A DNA stretch of 64,000 nt. It comes from Deltaproteobacteria bacterium (lineage in GTDB: Bacteria > Desulfobacterota > Desulfuromonadia > Desulfuromonadales > Geopsychrobacteraceae). Positions 56,728 to 64,000 of this stretch are shown piece by piece. The notes below the pieces were generated by a model that did no database searches, was not told the origin of the DNA, and saw nothing but the letters and a program-made list of their open reading frames with translations. A program made the position numbers and the translations under genes. The stretch lies in the NCBI GenBank assembly GCA_018399135.1, contig JAGYPB010000004.1, forward strand, positions 18,448-82,447. Reading direction: 5' to 3'. Positions within the stretch are counted from its first letter, which is position 1; every line of letters begins with the position of its first letter.

Positions 56728-58245
56728 TCAGCGTCCGTGACTAACGTCCATGTCCTGCGGATAGCTGATCCTGTAACCGTATTTGAGGGTCTGTTGTTCG
56801 CCGGCTTGCAAGGGCACCGTCCAGAAAATCACATCATCCTCACGCTCCGGCAGGGGTGGCTGGAAGGCTTCCTGGATGCTGATATCCTTGTGTCCGGCTG
56901 CAGGCACCCGATCCTCAACCCGCAGCTCGATAGCCCGCTGCTTGTGGTTGGTAAGGGTCAGGTTCCAGTTCCAGTCATAGGTTTTTTCACGATTGAGCAA
57001 TCCACGTTCGCCGGCTACATGAGCGCTTTTGACCGTGACTTCAATGCCCGGATCACTGCCAAAGCTTAAAGCGATATCTTCGACCTGATAGAGGGAAAAG
57101 GAGCGCTGGCCGACATGAACCCCGTCTACCTGGATCGAGGCGCTACCGGTCGGCAGGGGGGTGAATTCCTGTTCGGTCTGCAAGCGGGCTTCGAGAAAGA
57201 TTTGAGTTGACTGCAGCGGCCGTGTCAGGTAAGCAAACTCAGCATGCCACTGGCCGGTACGGATCTGCACCTGAGCCGGAGTACCGGAAGCGATGGTCTG
57301 GCGGCCCAGATCATAGATGTCGAACAACTGCCCCTCTGTGTGCTGCGGCTGAGCTGCAACGCTATCGGTGGCCGAAGCAGCCAGCATGGCTTCACTGCGG
57401 GCCAGGGTTTTAGCCTGCGGGATCACCTGCCCCGCGCGGATATCCCAGCCAGGAAGGGTCGGCGGTGTCAGCGTGAAAATCGGCTCGGCAGTTGCCAACT
57501 TGATATGGACATCATTCCAGTCGCTGCCGCTGCGTTGATTGATTTGCGCCGTCCACACCCATTCCACTTGTTTACGGGCCGGTCGCGCATTGAGGATATA
57601 GGTGGATGACCAGCCGGCGTTGCGAATCCGGTAGCGGGCAATAACCTCGAGGGGGGCGCTTAGCGGTTGTGCCAGCCGTACGCGAATTTGCCAGCTGCGC
57701 CGCTGCTGACTGGTTTTTTGCTGCAGTTGGCGTTCCGCCTCAGCCAGTTCGGCCTTGGCTTCCTCCTGTTGCCAGGTCAGTTCGCTGATTTCTTTCAACA
57801 GGGATTCTCCTTCATTGCGCACCATGGCGGCCATCCCCTGAACGTCGGTCGGAGTGGAACCGGCTGCCGGTGGGGACTGTTGTTGCCAGTATGCAAGAGC
57901 GATGCGCCGCGCGGAAATCTGATCTTCATGAATAGTGATCTTTTGTTTGAGCTGTCTGATGGTCTGATGTAAATCAGCAAAAGGTGTGACCTCCGGCAGC
58001 ACCGAGGTAGACTCAATAGCAGTGATACGTTGTTGATCCGGTGCGGCGACCATTTCAAGGCGCAGGGTGTCAGGCAGGGCTACGTCAGGCAGCAAAAAGC
58101 TGAGCTGGCTTGCGCCTGCTGAAAAGTTCAGGGATTCGGTCACCATGGCGCCGGCGGGAAAGAGGATGACTTCCTTCTGGGCGGCGATCGCCATGCTGCT
58201 GATCAGCCAGATACAGAAAAAGACGGGTAGAAATAGTTTTGTCAT
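56728..58245 (-). CDS. DUF4139 (MuiA-like) exported protein
   Basis: 505 residues with a signal peptide (TKLFLPVFFCIWLISSMAIAAQ). Residues 25-125 look like DUF4140, followed by a coiled coil (about 115-180) and the C-terminal DUF4139 beta-rich domain (WSSTYILNARPARKQVEW, DWNDVHIKLATAEP, LTNHKQRAIELRVEDRVP). The family is called mucoidy inhibitor-like (MuiA). Function unknown. ATG 58245 follows GGAGG. Confidence 0.85.
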   Translation of the reverse strand: MTKLFLPVFFCIWLISSMAIAAQKEVILFPAGAMVTESLNFSAGASQLSFLLPDVALPDTLRLEMVAAPDQQRITAIESTSVLPEVTPFADLHQTIRQLKQKITIHEDQISARRIALAYWQQQSPPAAGSTPTDVQGMAAMVRNEGESLLKEISELTWQQEEAKAELAEAERQLQQKTSQQRRSWQIRVRLAQPLSAPLEVIARYRIRNAGWSSTYILNARPARKQVEWVWTAQINQRSGSDWNDVHIKLATAEPIFTLTPPTLPGWDIRAGQVIPQAKTLARSEAMLAASATDSVAAQPQHTEGQLFDIYDLGRQTIASGTPAQVQIRTGQWHAEFAYLTRPLQSTQIFLEARLQTEQEFTPLPTGSASIQVDGVHVGQRSFSLYQVEDIALSFGSDPGIEVTVKSAHVAGERGLLNREKTYDWNWNLTLTNHKQRAIELRVEDRVPAAGHKDISIQEAFQPPLPEREDDVIFWTVPLQAGEQQTLKYGYRISYPQDMDVSHGR

Positions 58246-58479
58246 GAAATCCTCCGGTACCGGTTGGGCGATAATTACCACAGAAATGATAACAGGGATT
58301 GATCATCCTGAACACAATAGTTTGACAAGACAGAATCGCCGGACTTCAAGGTTGTCGGCTCTGACGGGACTTGATTAACCTGGATTGCCAGGGGCCGTCC
58401 TCTTGTGCTAAAAACCGTTATCATCAGGGATCTCCCCGCCGGCAGTTTAAGGCTGGAAATAATGGTGGATTCCGTGTAA

Positions 58480-58503
58480 GATAGAAAGTTAGAAATTTCT
58501 ATC
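58480..58503. promoter_or_regulatory. Operator-like inverted repeat upstream of the M23 peptidase gene
   Basis: GATAGAAA (58480-58487) and TTTCTATC (58496-58503), perfect 8-bp arms with an 8-bp centre, 44 bp before the M23 start. Lies in the otherwise empty 300-bp divergent gap 58246-58546. Confidence 0.45.
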
Positions 58504-58546
58504 AGTCCCGCTATCTGTTGACCACGCAGCCATTGAGTTGTCATTT

Positions 58547-59878
58547 ATGAATGCAAGCTGGATTCTCTCACCTCAGGAACGCAAAGCCTTACGTCGCAAG
58601 CGCATGCTGCGGGTCGGGCTTGTTGCCGTGGTGCTGGTTGGTTTGCTCAGCTATTTTGTCTCCACCCCCCGCTATCGTCAGCCTCTTTCTGCAAGTATTG
58701 AAACAGTATCAGAACCGGTTACTGCCGAACCGCTTGAGCCTGCTTTGAAATTGGCGGAAGAAGTCACCGAAGAGGAGGTTGAAGATCGGGTTGTGGTTCA
58801 TGCCATTACCAATGGTGACACCTTAAGTACGATTTTTGATCAACTCGGCATTCATAGTGTGATGTATCAGATTCTCGCTGCTGATGAGTCACTGCTGGCT
58901 CTTGATGTGCTGCGACCCGGCCAGCATCTGACCTTTACCTTTGACGAGGATGGTTCACGGTTGCTGAGCATGGAGCTCTTTATTGACCCGGGTAAGCAGG
59001 TTCTTTATTCCCGTTTTGATAACGACAGTTTTGGCTACGAAGAGATTATCCACCCAGGCCAGTGGCAGCAGCAGTTGCTTGATGGTGAAATCAATGGCAG
59101 CTTTTATCTGTCGGCCATAGGTGTCGGTCTAAGCGAGATGGAAACGGCCAATATTACCAACCTGTTTCGTGATCATCTCAATTTTACTCGTGATATGCGC
59201 CCCGGGGATCGTTTTCAGGTGGTGCGCAGCCGGCAGTTTGTCGGCGAAGAGTTTACCGGCCAGAGCCGTGTCGAGGGAGTGCGGATTCTGCGCCGCCAGC
59301 GTGAACATACCGCTTTTCTATTTGAAGACGGTAGCTACTACGATGATAAAGGGGAGAGTCTGGCACGTGCCTTCCGACGTTATCCCATAAGTGCTCAGTA
59401 CCGTATCAGCTCAGCCTTTAATCCTGCCCGCAAGCATCCGATTACCGGACGGGTGACCCCTCACAACGGGGTCGATTTTGCCATGCCGACCGGCACCTCG
59501 ATCCTGTCAACCGGAGATGGCGTGGTGACCCGGGTGATGAGCCATCCTTATGCTGGTAAATACGTCGAAATTCAGCATGGTAGCCAGTATCTGACCCGAT
59601 ATCTGCATCTCCATCGGATTCTGGTGAAGCGTGGGCAGACGGTGAAGCGTGGCGAGCGTATTGCTCTTTCCGGCAACACTGGGCGGTCAACCGGCCCTCA
59701 CCTGCACTTTGAGTTGCACGTTCGCGGCCGGCCGGTGAATCCGATCACGGCGAATATTCCTATGGCGGCTTCAGTTCCTAAAGATAAGCGTAACGATTTT
59801 AATCAGTTGGTTGAACAGTTGGTGGCGGTTATGGAAAATGGCAGCCACAAAATAGCTGCGCTGGAGACAAACCGTTAA
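58547..59878 (+). CDS. M23-family metallopeptidase (murein endopeptidase, MepM-like)
   Basis: 443 residues: short cytoplasmic N-terminus, one membrane helix (about 20-40), an OapA/LysM-like segment (VVVHAITNGDTLSTIFDQLGI), and an M23 LytM domain with HNGVDFAMPTGTSIL (first His and Asp ligands) and GPHLHFELHVRGRPVNP (HxH ligand). Expected to cut peptidoglycan cross-links in the periplasm. ATG 58547 chosen; TTG 58538 is in frame. Confidence 0.92.
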   Translation: MNASWILSPQERKALRRKRMLRVGLVAVVLVGLLSYFVSTPRYRQPLSASIETVSEPVTAEPLEPALKLAEEVTEEEVEDRVVVHAITNGDTLSTIFDQLGIHSVMYQILAADESLLALDVLRPGQHLTFTFDEDGSRLLSMELFIDPGKQVLYSRFDNDSFGYEEIIHPGQWQQQLLDGEINGSFYLSAIGVGLSEMETANITNLFRDHLNFTRDMRPGDRFQVVRSRQFVGEEFTGQSRVEGVRILRRQREHTAFLFEDGSYYDDKGESLARAFRRYPISAQYRISSAFNPARKHPITGRVTPHNGVDFAMPTGTSILSTGDGVVTRVMSHPYAGKYVEIQHGSQYLTRYLHLHRILVKRGQTVKRGERIALSGNTGRSTGPHLHFELHVRGRPVNPITANIPMAASVPKDKRNDFNQLVEQLVAVMENGSHKIAALETNR

Positions 59879-59900
59879 TAATTAATCCCAGGTGCTGCGA

Positions 59901-60299
59901 TCAGTCGGCCAGCGGATCTTCCCCTTCCTGCCAGCTCGCCAGATAACGCTCAAGCAGGTGAAAATCCTCTCCTTTATGCTCGGTGAGGGTGACGTACATA
60001 TGCTCTTTGGGGATCTGCCAGGTGTCGTGAAGAAGTTGCATAAAGCCCAGGGTCAGCTCCCGGCGTTTTTTCATGGTGCGTCCCTCGCGGATATCAGCAT
60101 TGACCAGCGCGACACCTTTCTCCGGGTTTTTGACTCGTCCTACTGACAGGTTATGGGTTCCATATTCGCGGATCGATATACTGATATGATCGGTGCCCGT
60201 GTCCATGATAGTGGAAAACAGTTGTCGAATTTTTTCAGCGAAGGTAACTTTTGCGGCATCTTCTAAGGGGCGGTTGATTTCAAATTGCAGATGAGGCAT
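59901..60299 (-). CDS. Tautomerase/CHMI-like protein
   Basis: 132-residue tautomerase-superfamily protein. MPHLQFEINRPL places Pro at position 2, the expected catalytic base after Met removal. Similar to 5-carboxymethyl-2-hydroxymuconate isomerase-type proteins, but the aromatic pathway is absent here, so the substrate is unknown. It is convergent with the M23 gene. Confidence 0.7.
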   Translation of the reverse strand: MPHLQFEINRPLEDAAKVTFAEKIRQLFSTIMDTGTDHISISIREYGTHNLSVGRVKNPEKGVALVNADIREGRTMKKRRELTLGFMQLLHDTWQIPKEHMYVTLTEHKGEDFHLLERYLASWQEGEDPLAD

Positions 60300-60395
60300 A
60301 AAATTCTCCGTTTATGTCAGAAGGGGGAGTACTGTCGACCGCTTGACTATAACATAGTTCTATTTTTTTGGAACACCAGCCAGAGGATTTGAGAA

Positions 60396-61307
60396 GTGAC
60401 GATACAACTGACACGCCCATCCTGCCCCGACCTTGATAAACTTCTCGGTCATGCGTTCCCCGTGCTTGACGACGGTTTTGTGCGCCTGGTCGATTACATG
60501 GGCAATGATACTTCCATTGTCCAGGCTGCCAGGGTTTCTTATGGTGAAGGCACCCGCAAGGTGTCGGAAGATCGTGCTCTGATCCGTTACCTGCTACGCC
60601 ATCAGCATACTACACCCTTTGAGATGTGCATGCTCAAACTCCATGTTCGTGTGCCCATGGATACCTGGCGTCAGTGGATCCGTCATCGCACCGCCAGCGT
60701 CAACGAGTACAGTACGCGTTATTCCATCGCCATTGATCGTGCTCAGATGACCTCGGCGGAAAGTTGGCGTCAGCAGGCGCAGGACAATAATCAGGGTAGT
60801 GGCGGTTTTTTTGACGTTGCCCAAGGTGAAGATTTTTCCGAGGCAGAGCGGGAACTGCACCGTCTGAGCAAGCAGGTGTACCAGCAGCGTCTGAACGCTG
60901 GTGTCGCTCGTGAACAGGCGCGCAAGGATCTGCCCTTAAGTACCTACACGGAAGCCTTCTGGCAGATCGATCTGCATAACCTGCTCCATTTTCTGGCCCT
61001 GCGCATGGATAGCCACGCTCAGTTGGAGATCCGCCGCTATGCTGAAACTATCGGCGAAAAGATCGTAAAACAGTGGGTGCCGGCGACCTGGGAGGCCTTC
61101 CAGGATTATCGTTTCGGAAAGATGACCCTGTCACGCCAGGAGCAGGAATTGCTGGCGCTGGTCGTCAATGGTCAAACCGAAATGGCTCTTGCCTTGTGCG
61201 CAAAAACCGGCTGGGTCAAGCACAAGGAGGAACGCCAGATCCTTTCGCGTGAGGCGAGGGAATTTGCGGTCAAGTTGGCAGGTTTTGGGCTGACACCGCC
61301 CTGGTAG
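60396..61307 (+). CDS. thyX: FAD-dependent thymidylate synthase
   Basis: 303 residues. The ThyX signature RHRTASVNEYSTRYS (RHRX7S) is near residue 96. Uses FAD, NADPH and methylene-THF to make dTMP. GTG start at 60396 downstream of AGAGGA. The lengthy C-terminus after residue 235 is a little longer than in short ThyX proteins. Confidence 0.95.
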   Translation: MTIQLTRPSCPDLDKLLGHAFPVLDDGFVRLVDYMGNDTSIVQAARVSYGEGTRKVSEDRALIRYLLRHQHTTPFEMCMLKLHVRVPMDTWRQWIRHRTASVNEYSTRYSIAIDRAQMTSAESWRQQAQDNNQGSGGFFDVAQGEDFSEAERELHRLSKQVYQQRLNAGVAREQARKDLPLSTYTEAFWQIDLHNLLHFLALRMDSHAQLEIRRYAETIGEKIVKQWVPATWEAFQDYRFGKMTLSRQEQELLALVVNGQTEMALALCAKTGWVKHKEERQILSREAREFAVKLAGFGLTPPW

Positions 61308-61358
61308 ATCCTCCAGGGCCAGGCTGAGTGATTACCACAAACTTTATGACAGCGATAC

Positions 61359-61393
61359 GCAAAAAGGCAGCCCTGGATGGGCTGCCTTTTTGC
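61359..61393. terminator. Bidirectional terminator between thyX and the cytochrome fusion
   Basis: Perfect 15-bp arms GCAAAAAGGCAGCCC (61359-61373) and GGGCTGCCTTTTTGC (61379-61393), with T-rich arms in both directions. Confidence 0.9.
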
Positions 61394-61402
61394 GTTGGTC
61401 CG

Positions 61403-63988
61403 CTACTGACGTAGTGAGTTGGGGTGGTGGCCTTCAAACTCCTGGGCCACGGTATGGCAGACGGTGCAGTCGTTGCCGATGGGTCGATCATTGCCCTGAT
61501 ACTGCAAGGGCTGGATATTGTCGCGCCGGCTGCCGTATTTGTTGTTAGCCGGGTAGAGGGCATGGGTACTGCCGTGGCAGGCCTGACACATCATGACACC
61601 CATCAGATCCTGCCGATTGCGGAACAGTTCATCCTCTGAACTGGTCCAGCTATTGAAGGCATCCATCGTCGAACCAACAGCATAAAAGTCATGACAGGTG
61701 AGACAGTCAGGTTGTTGGCTCCAGGGTTGCCGTGGACTGATGGCATCAATGGGATGATGGCTACTGCTTAAATTGGCCATCAGAATCTCTGCTCCGGGTT
61801 TGCCGGCTTGCTGTTCGAGTTTGAGCAGGCTTAAAGCGTGCTCTTCCATGCTGCCGTGACAGTTGGTACAGTTAAGGAATGACGCATGATGTTCGCGGTA
61901 AAAGTGGGTTGCTCCGTGGGGGTCGCCGGCATGACAGGAAATACAGGCCTGGGCGTCACCCCGTTCCGTAAGGAAGTTGGCGTGCCAGCCATGGATGGCG
62001 GCTGATAAGTTAAGCAGTGGCGAGGACTCATTGCCATTGCGGGGGTGGCAGGAGGCACACGCCAAAGGTTCTCCATCCTCGGCCTGTTGCAGCAGAGTTG
62101 TGCCGCTGATGCGGTCATGAACGGCAAGGACATCCAGCGCGGTGGTGTTGCTGATACCGGTTTTATCGTCGGTCTTCCAGCCGCCACCATGGCAGTTTTT
62201 ACAGCCCATTTCGGTGGAAACCGGTACCGTGGTTCTGGTAGTAGCCAGGATGTCTCCCGACTCAACGTCGATGGCACTGACGGTAAACAGCGGGTAAGGA
62301 TTGACTGCGCCTGTATTTGTGTAGGGCACCACCGGGATGTTGTCGGCGTAAAACAGAAAACGATCAGCATCGGTTGCCATGGTGCCGGATTTGTCAGTAG
62401 AAAGTAGCTGTGAGGCCGATGAACCGGGGGCCTCATCGATCTGGTAGCGGATTTCTACGCCATCAATAACCCGTTGCGGTGAATCTCCGCGGCGCACCAG
62501 TTGCGCATGGATTGCGCTGTTTGGTGCCTGGATCTGCCAGTAGTCTTCGGCATCACTGAGTTCGCGCATACCCAGGGGACTCCAGGCCAGCAACACGTAC
62601 TCGTTTCGATTTTTATCAAATGCAGGGATCTCCACTGGCAATTCTACCGGGGCAAAAGGGGTGTTGCCCATGGTCCGATTGTATAAACCCTCTGTTGACG
62701 GCTGCTGATTGATCGTGCCGACCAGATATGTAGCCAGGGCCCAGCGTTCGCTACGATTACCGATAAAAGGTGGCATGTAGGGGCTCATCGTCCCCAGGCC
62801 GTTGAGTTTGGAATCCATCCCGAATACATTATCGTATTTCTGCACCAGTGGCCGGATATCATTCAGCGGGCCATCGATAGCGTGGCAGGCACTGCACTGA
62901 AATTTAAACAGTTCATGGCCGGCTGCGCTGAGGTTTTCATCAACAGCACTGTCAAATCGCGTCCAGCGCCCACTCTTGAGAAACCCCGCCTGCATGATCT
63001 CAGGGGTAGCACTCACCGGAATCTGATTGGAATACATGTAGTCATACAGAACAAAAGGGCGCCGCCCGCCCTCGCGGACAAACTCAAAGGCACCGAAATA
63101 AACAAAAGCAATAGCCACAACGCCAAAGGCAAAAACCTTCTGCAGGGCGTTAGGCAGGCGGATGGTCATGACCAGGGCGGCTACAAAGAGCAGAGGCATG
63201 AACCAGAACATGGTGGACAGGTAAGCCGTCAGTTCCGGCGATTTTTCCATGATCATGGTGCGTTGTGGTTCTGGAAGGGCTTTTAAGTACCACCAGCCAC
63301 CGGCAACCATCAGGAAGAAGGGAAGCGCTACCCACCCTGCACAGGTGCGCATGATCTTCTGGCGCAGGACGGCATCCTTAATGTAGGCTCCGGTAACGAA
63401 TCCGAACACCCCACACATGACCAGGGACAGGCCGGTGCGGAATACCAGGGAAGGCCAGAAGCTTGGATTGAAGAAGCCCGACCAGAAATTCTGGTTTTCA
63501 GTCCAGCCTCCCGGGGTGAGCATGAAACCGATAATGCCATTGATCAGGAACAACGACATCCAGGCGCAAAAGAAATAGATCATCCCCACGCGCATGTGGC
63601 TTTGCCGATCCATTTTGCCAAAGGTGTAAAAATAAATGAACAGGGCAATGATTTCGGCCAGAAAAAAGACCCATTCAGCGGCCCAGCCAAAAACGAAGAT
63701 ATGGATAAGAGCGGAGGTCGCTCCCGGACTGACCAGGGAGATGATCCACCAGATCCCGACGCCGGTCATGCCGCCGAACACCATGGTCAGTAACAGAAAA
63801 AATTTGCTGTGTTTTTTTACATAATCAAGCAGGCCCTGATCGTCTTCCAGATAAGCCTTGTTTTCCAGGGCGACGAGAAACAGGCCGCCACCAACGGCGA
63901 AGTGGGCAACAAAAACATGGACAATGGCGATCAGGGCAATCAGAAAACCGCCACCATAGGTTGTCAGTTCCCAGACTGGATAGTTCAT
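61403..63988 (-). CDS. Cytochrome bd subunit I-like domain fused to an octahaem c-type domain
   Basis: 861 residues. Residues 1-340 form about eight membrane helices like CydA (MNYPVWELTTYGGGFLIALIAIVHVFVAHFAVGGG; HIFVFGWAAEWVFFLAE; IMEKSPELTAY), with His24, His29 and others as possible haem b ligands. The periplasmic part has eight CxxCH motifs near residues 365, 594, 643, 681, 706, 760, 798 and 841; the first is in a monohaem cytochrome c fold (FQCSACHAIDGPL, distal Met in SPYMPPFIG), the others resemble a multihaem module. No CydB is near. Likely a quinol-oxidising or quinone-reducing inner-membrane complex that hands electrons to the periplasm. GGAGG precedes ATG 63988. Confidence 0.88.
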   Translation of the reverse strand: MNYPVWELTTYGGGFLIALIAIVHVFVAHFAVGGGLFLVALENKAYLEDDQGLLDYVKKHSKFFLLLTMVFGGMTGVGIWWIISLVSPGATSALIHIFVFGWAAEWVFFLAEIIALFIYFYTFGKMDRQSHMRVGMIYFFCAWMSLFLINGIIGFMLTPGGWTENQNFWSGFFNPSFWPSLVFRTGLSLVMCGVFGFVTGAYIKDAVLRQKIMRTCAGWVALPFFLMVAGGWWYLKALPEPQRTMIMEKSPELTAYLSTMFWFMPLLFVAALVMTIRLPNALQKVFAFGVVAIAFVYFGAFEFVREGGRRPFVLYDYMYSNQIPVSATPEIMQAGFLKSGRWTRFDSAVDENLSAAGHELFKFQCSACHAIDGPLNDIRPLVQKYDNVFGMDSKLNGLGTMSPYMPPFIGNRSERWALATYLVGTINQQPSTEGLYNRTMGNTPFAPVELPVEIPAFDKNRNEYVLLAWSPLGMRELSDAEDYWQIQAPNSAIHAQLVRRGDSPQRVIDGVEIRYQIDEAPGSSASQLLSTDKSGTMATDADRFLFYADNIPVVPYTNTGAVNPYPLFTVSAIDVESGDILATTRTTVPVSTEMGCKNCHGGGWKTDDKTGISNTTALDVLAVHDRISGTTLLQQAEDGEPLACASCHPRNGNESSPLLNLSAAIHGWHANFLTERGDAQACISCHAGDPHGATHFYREHHASFLNCTNCHGSMEEHALSLLKLEQQAGKPGAEILMANLSSSHHPIDAISPRQPWSQQPDCLTCHDFYAVGSTMDAFNSWTSSEDELFRNRQDLMGVMMCQACHGSTHALYPANNKYGSRRDNIQPLQYQGNDRPIGNDCTVCHTVAQEFEGHHPNSLRQ

Positions 63989-64000
63989 TTCGCCACCTCC

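Noticed and set aside
1..64000. CRISPR arrays, tRNA or rRNA genes, prophage, insertion sequences
   Set aside because: No regularly spaced repeats, no cloverleaf or rRNA signatures and no transposase or phage structural proteins were recognised on either strand.

Overview
The window reads as chromosomal DNA from a Desulfuromonadales-type bacterium (Desulfuromonas/Geopsychrobacter-like). This is inferred from the gene mix: a D-vulgaris-style L-lactate oxidation pair with lactate permease, several multihaem c-type cytochromes, a sigma-54 two-component system driving a cytochrome, a bidirectional [NiFe] hydrogenase, and SAM-riboswitch-controlled metX. Base composition looks near 50-55% GC. No rRNA, tRNA, CRISPR array, prophage or intact insertion sequence was found.

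Layout. 1-10.3 kb: a thiolase running off the left edge; a lactate block (lutC, a lutB-lutA fusion, a small Cys-rich protein) with a TGGTC-N-GACCA operator; a candidate small RNA with the same operator; a frameshifted glnA; a frameshifted two-domain kinase; lactate permease. 10.8-24.1 kb: AEC transporter, TrhA, a second candidate small RNA, GspA/ExeA and GspB, glycerate 2-kinase, a NavMs-like sodium channel, an ABC-F ATPase, a flavodoxin/ferredoxin protein, DMT and MFS transporters, SelO. 24.3-33.6 kb (minus strand): a phosphodiesterase, an uncharacterised 598-aa protein, EF-G2, a sensor kinase broken by indels, an NtrC-type regulator, and a three-haem cytochrome behind a consensus sigma-54 promoter. 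34-35.9 kb: metX under a SAM-I riboswitch, and an Rrf2 regulator. 36-43 kb: gluQ, a lipoprotein, rho, rpmE, prfA, prmC, murA. 43-48.4 kb: hisG-D-B-H-A-F-E, interrupted by repeat elements. 48.6-54.1 kb: hoxEFUYHW, then an ArsR-type regulator. 54.8-64 kb: a frameshifted porin-like protein, a DUF4139 protein, an M23 peptidase, a tautomerase, thyX, and an 861-aa fusion of a cytochrome-bd-subunit-I-like membrane domain to an octahaem c-type domain.

How it fits together. Lactate enters by LldP and is oxidised by LutCBA; electrons can leave through quinol to the CydA-like/octahaem fusion and other periplasmic cytochromes, while HoxEFUYH couples NAD(H) to H2. The two signals I find most novel are (i) two promoter-to-terminator units (4917-5091 and 12518-12658) with matching C-rich anti-Shine-Dalgarno terminator loops, one overlapped by the lactate-type operator, and (ii) the CydA-like/octahaem fusion. 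A family of small inverted-repeat elements (five full or short copies plus one relic) is scattered through intergenic DNA.

Caution: single-base indels cluster in glnA (5.1-6.4 kb), the kinase (6.7-7.3 kb), the sensor kinase (26.9-28.9 kb), the porin (54.8-55.9 kb) and the start of hisE, often in homopolymers. Sequencing or assembly error is a real alternative to gene decay there.
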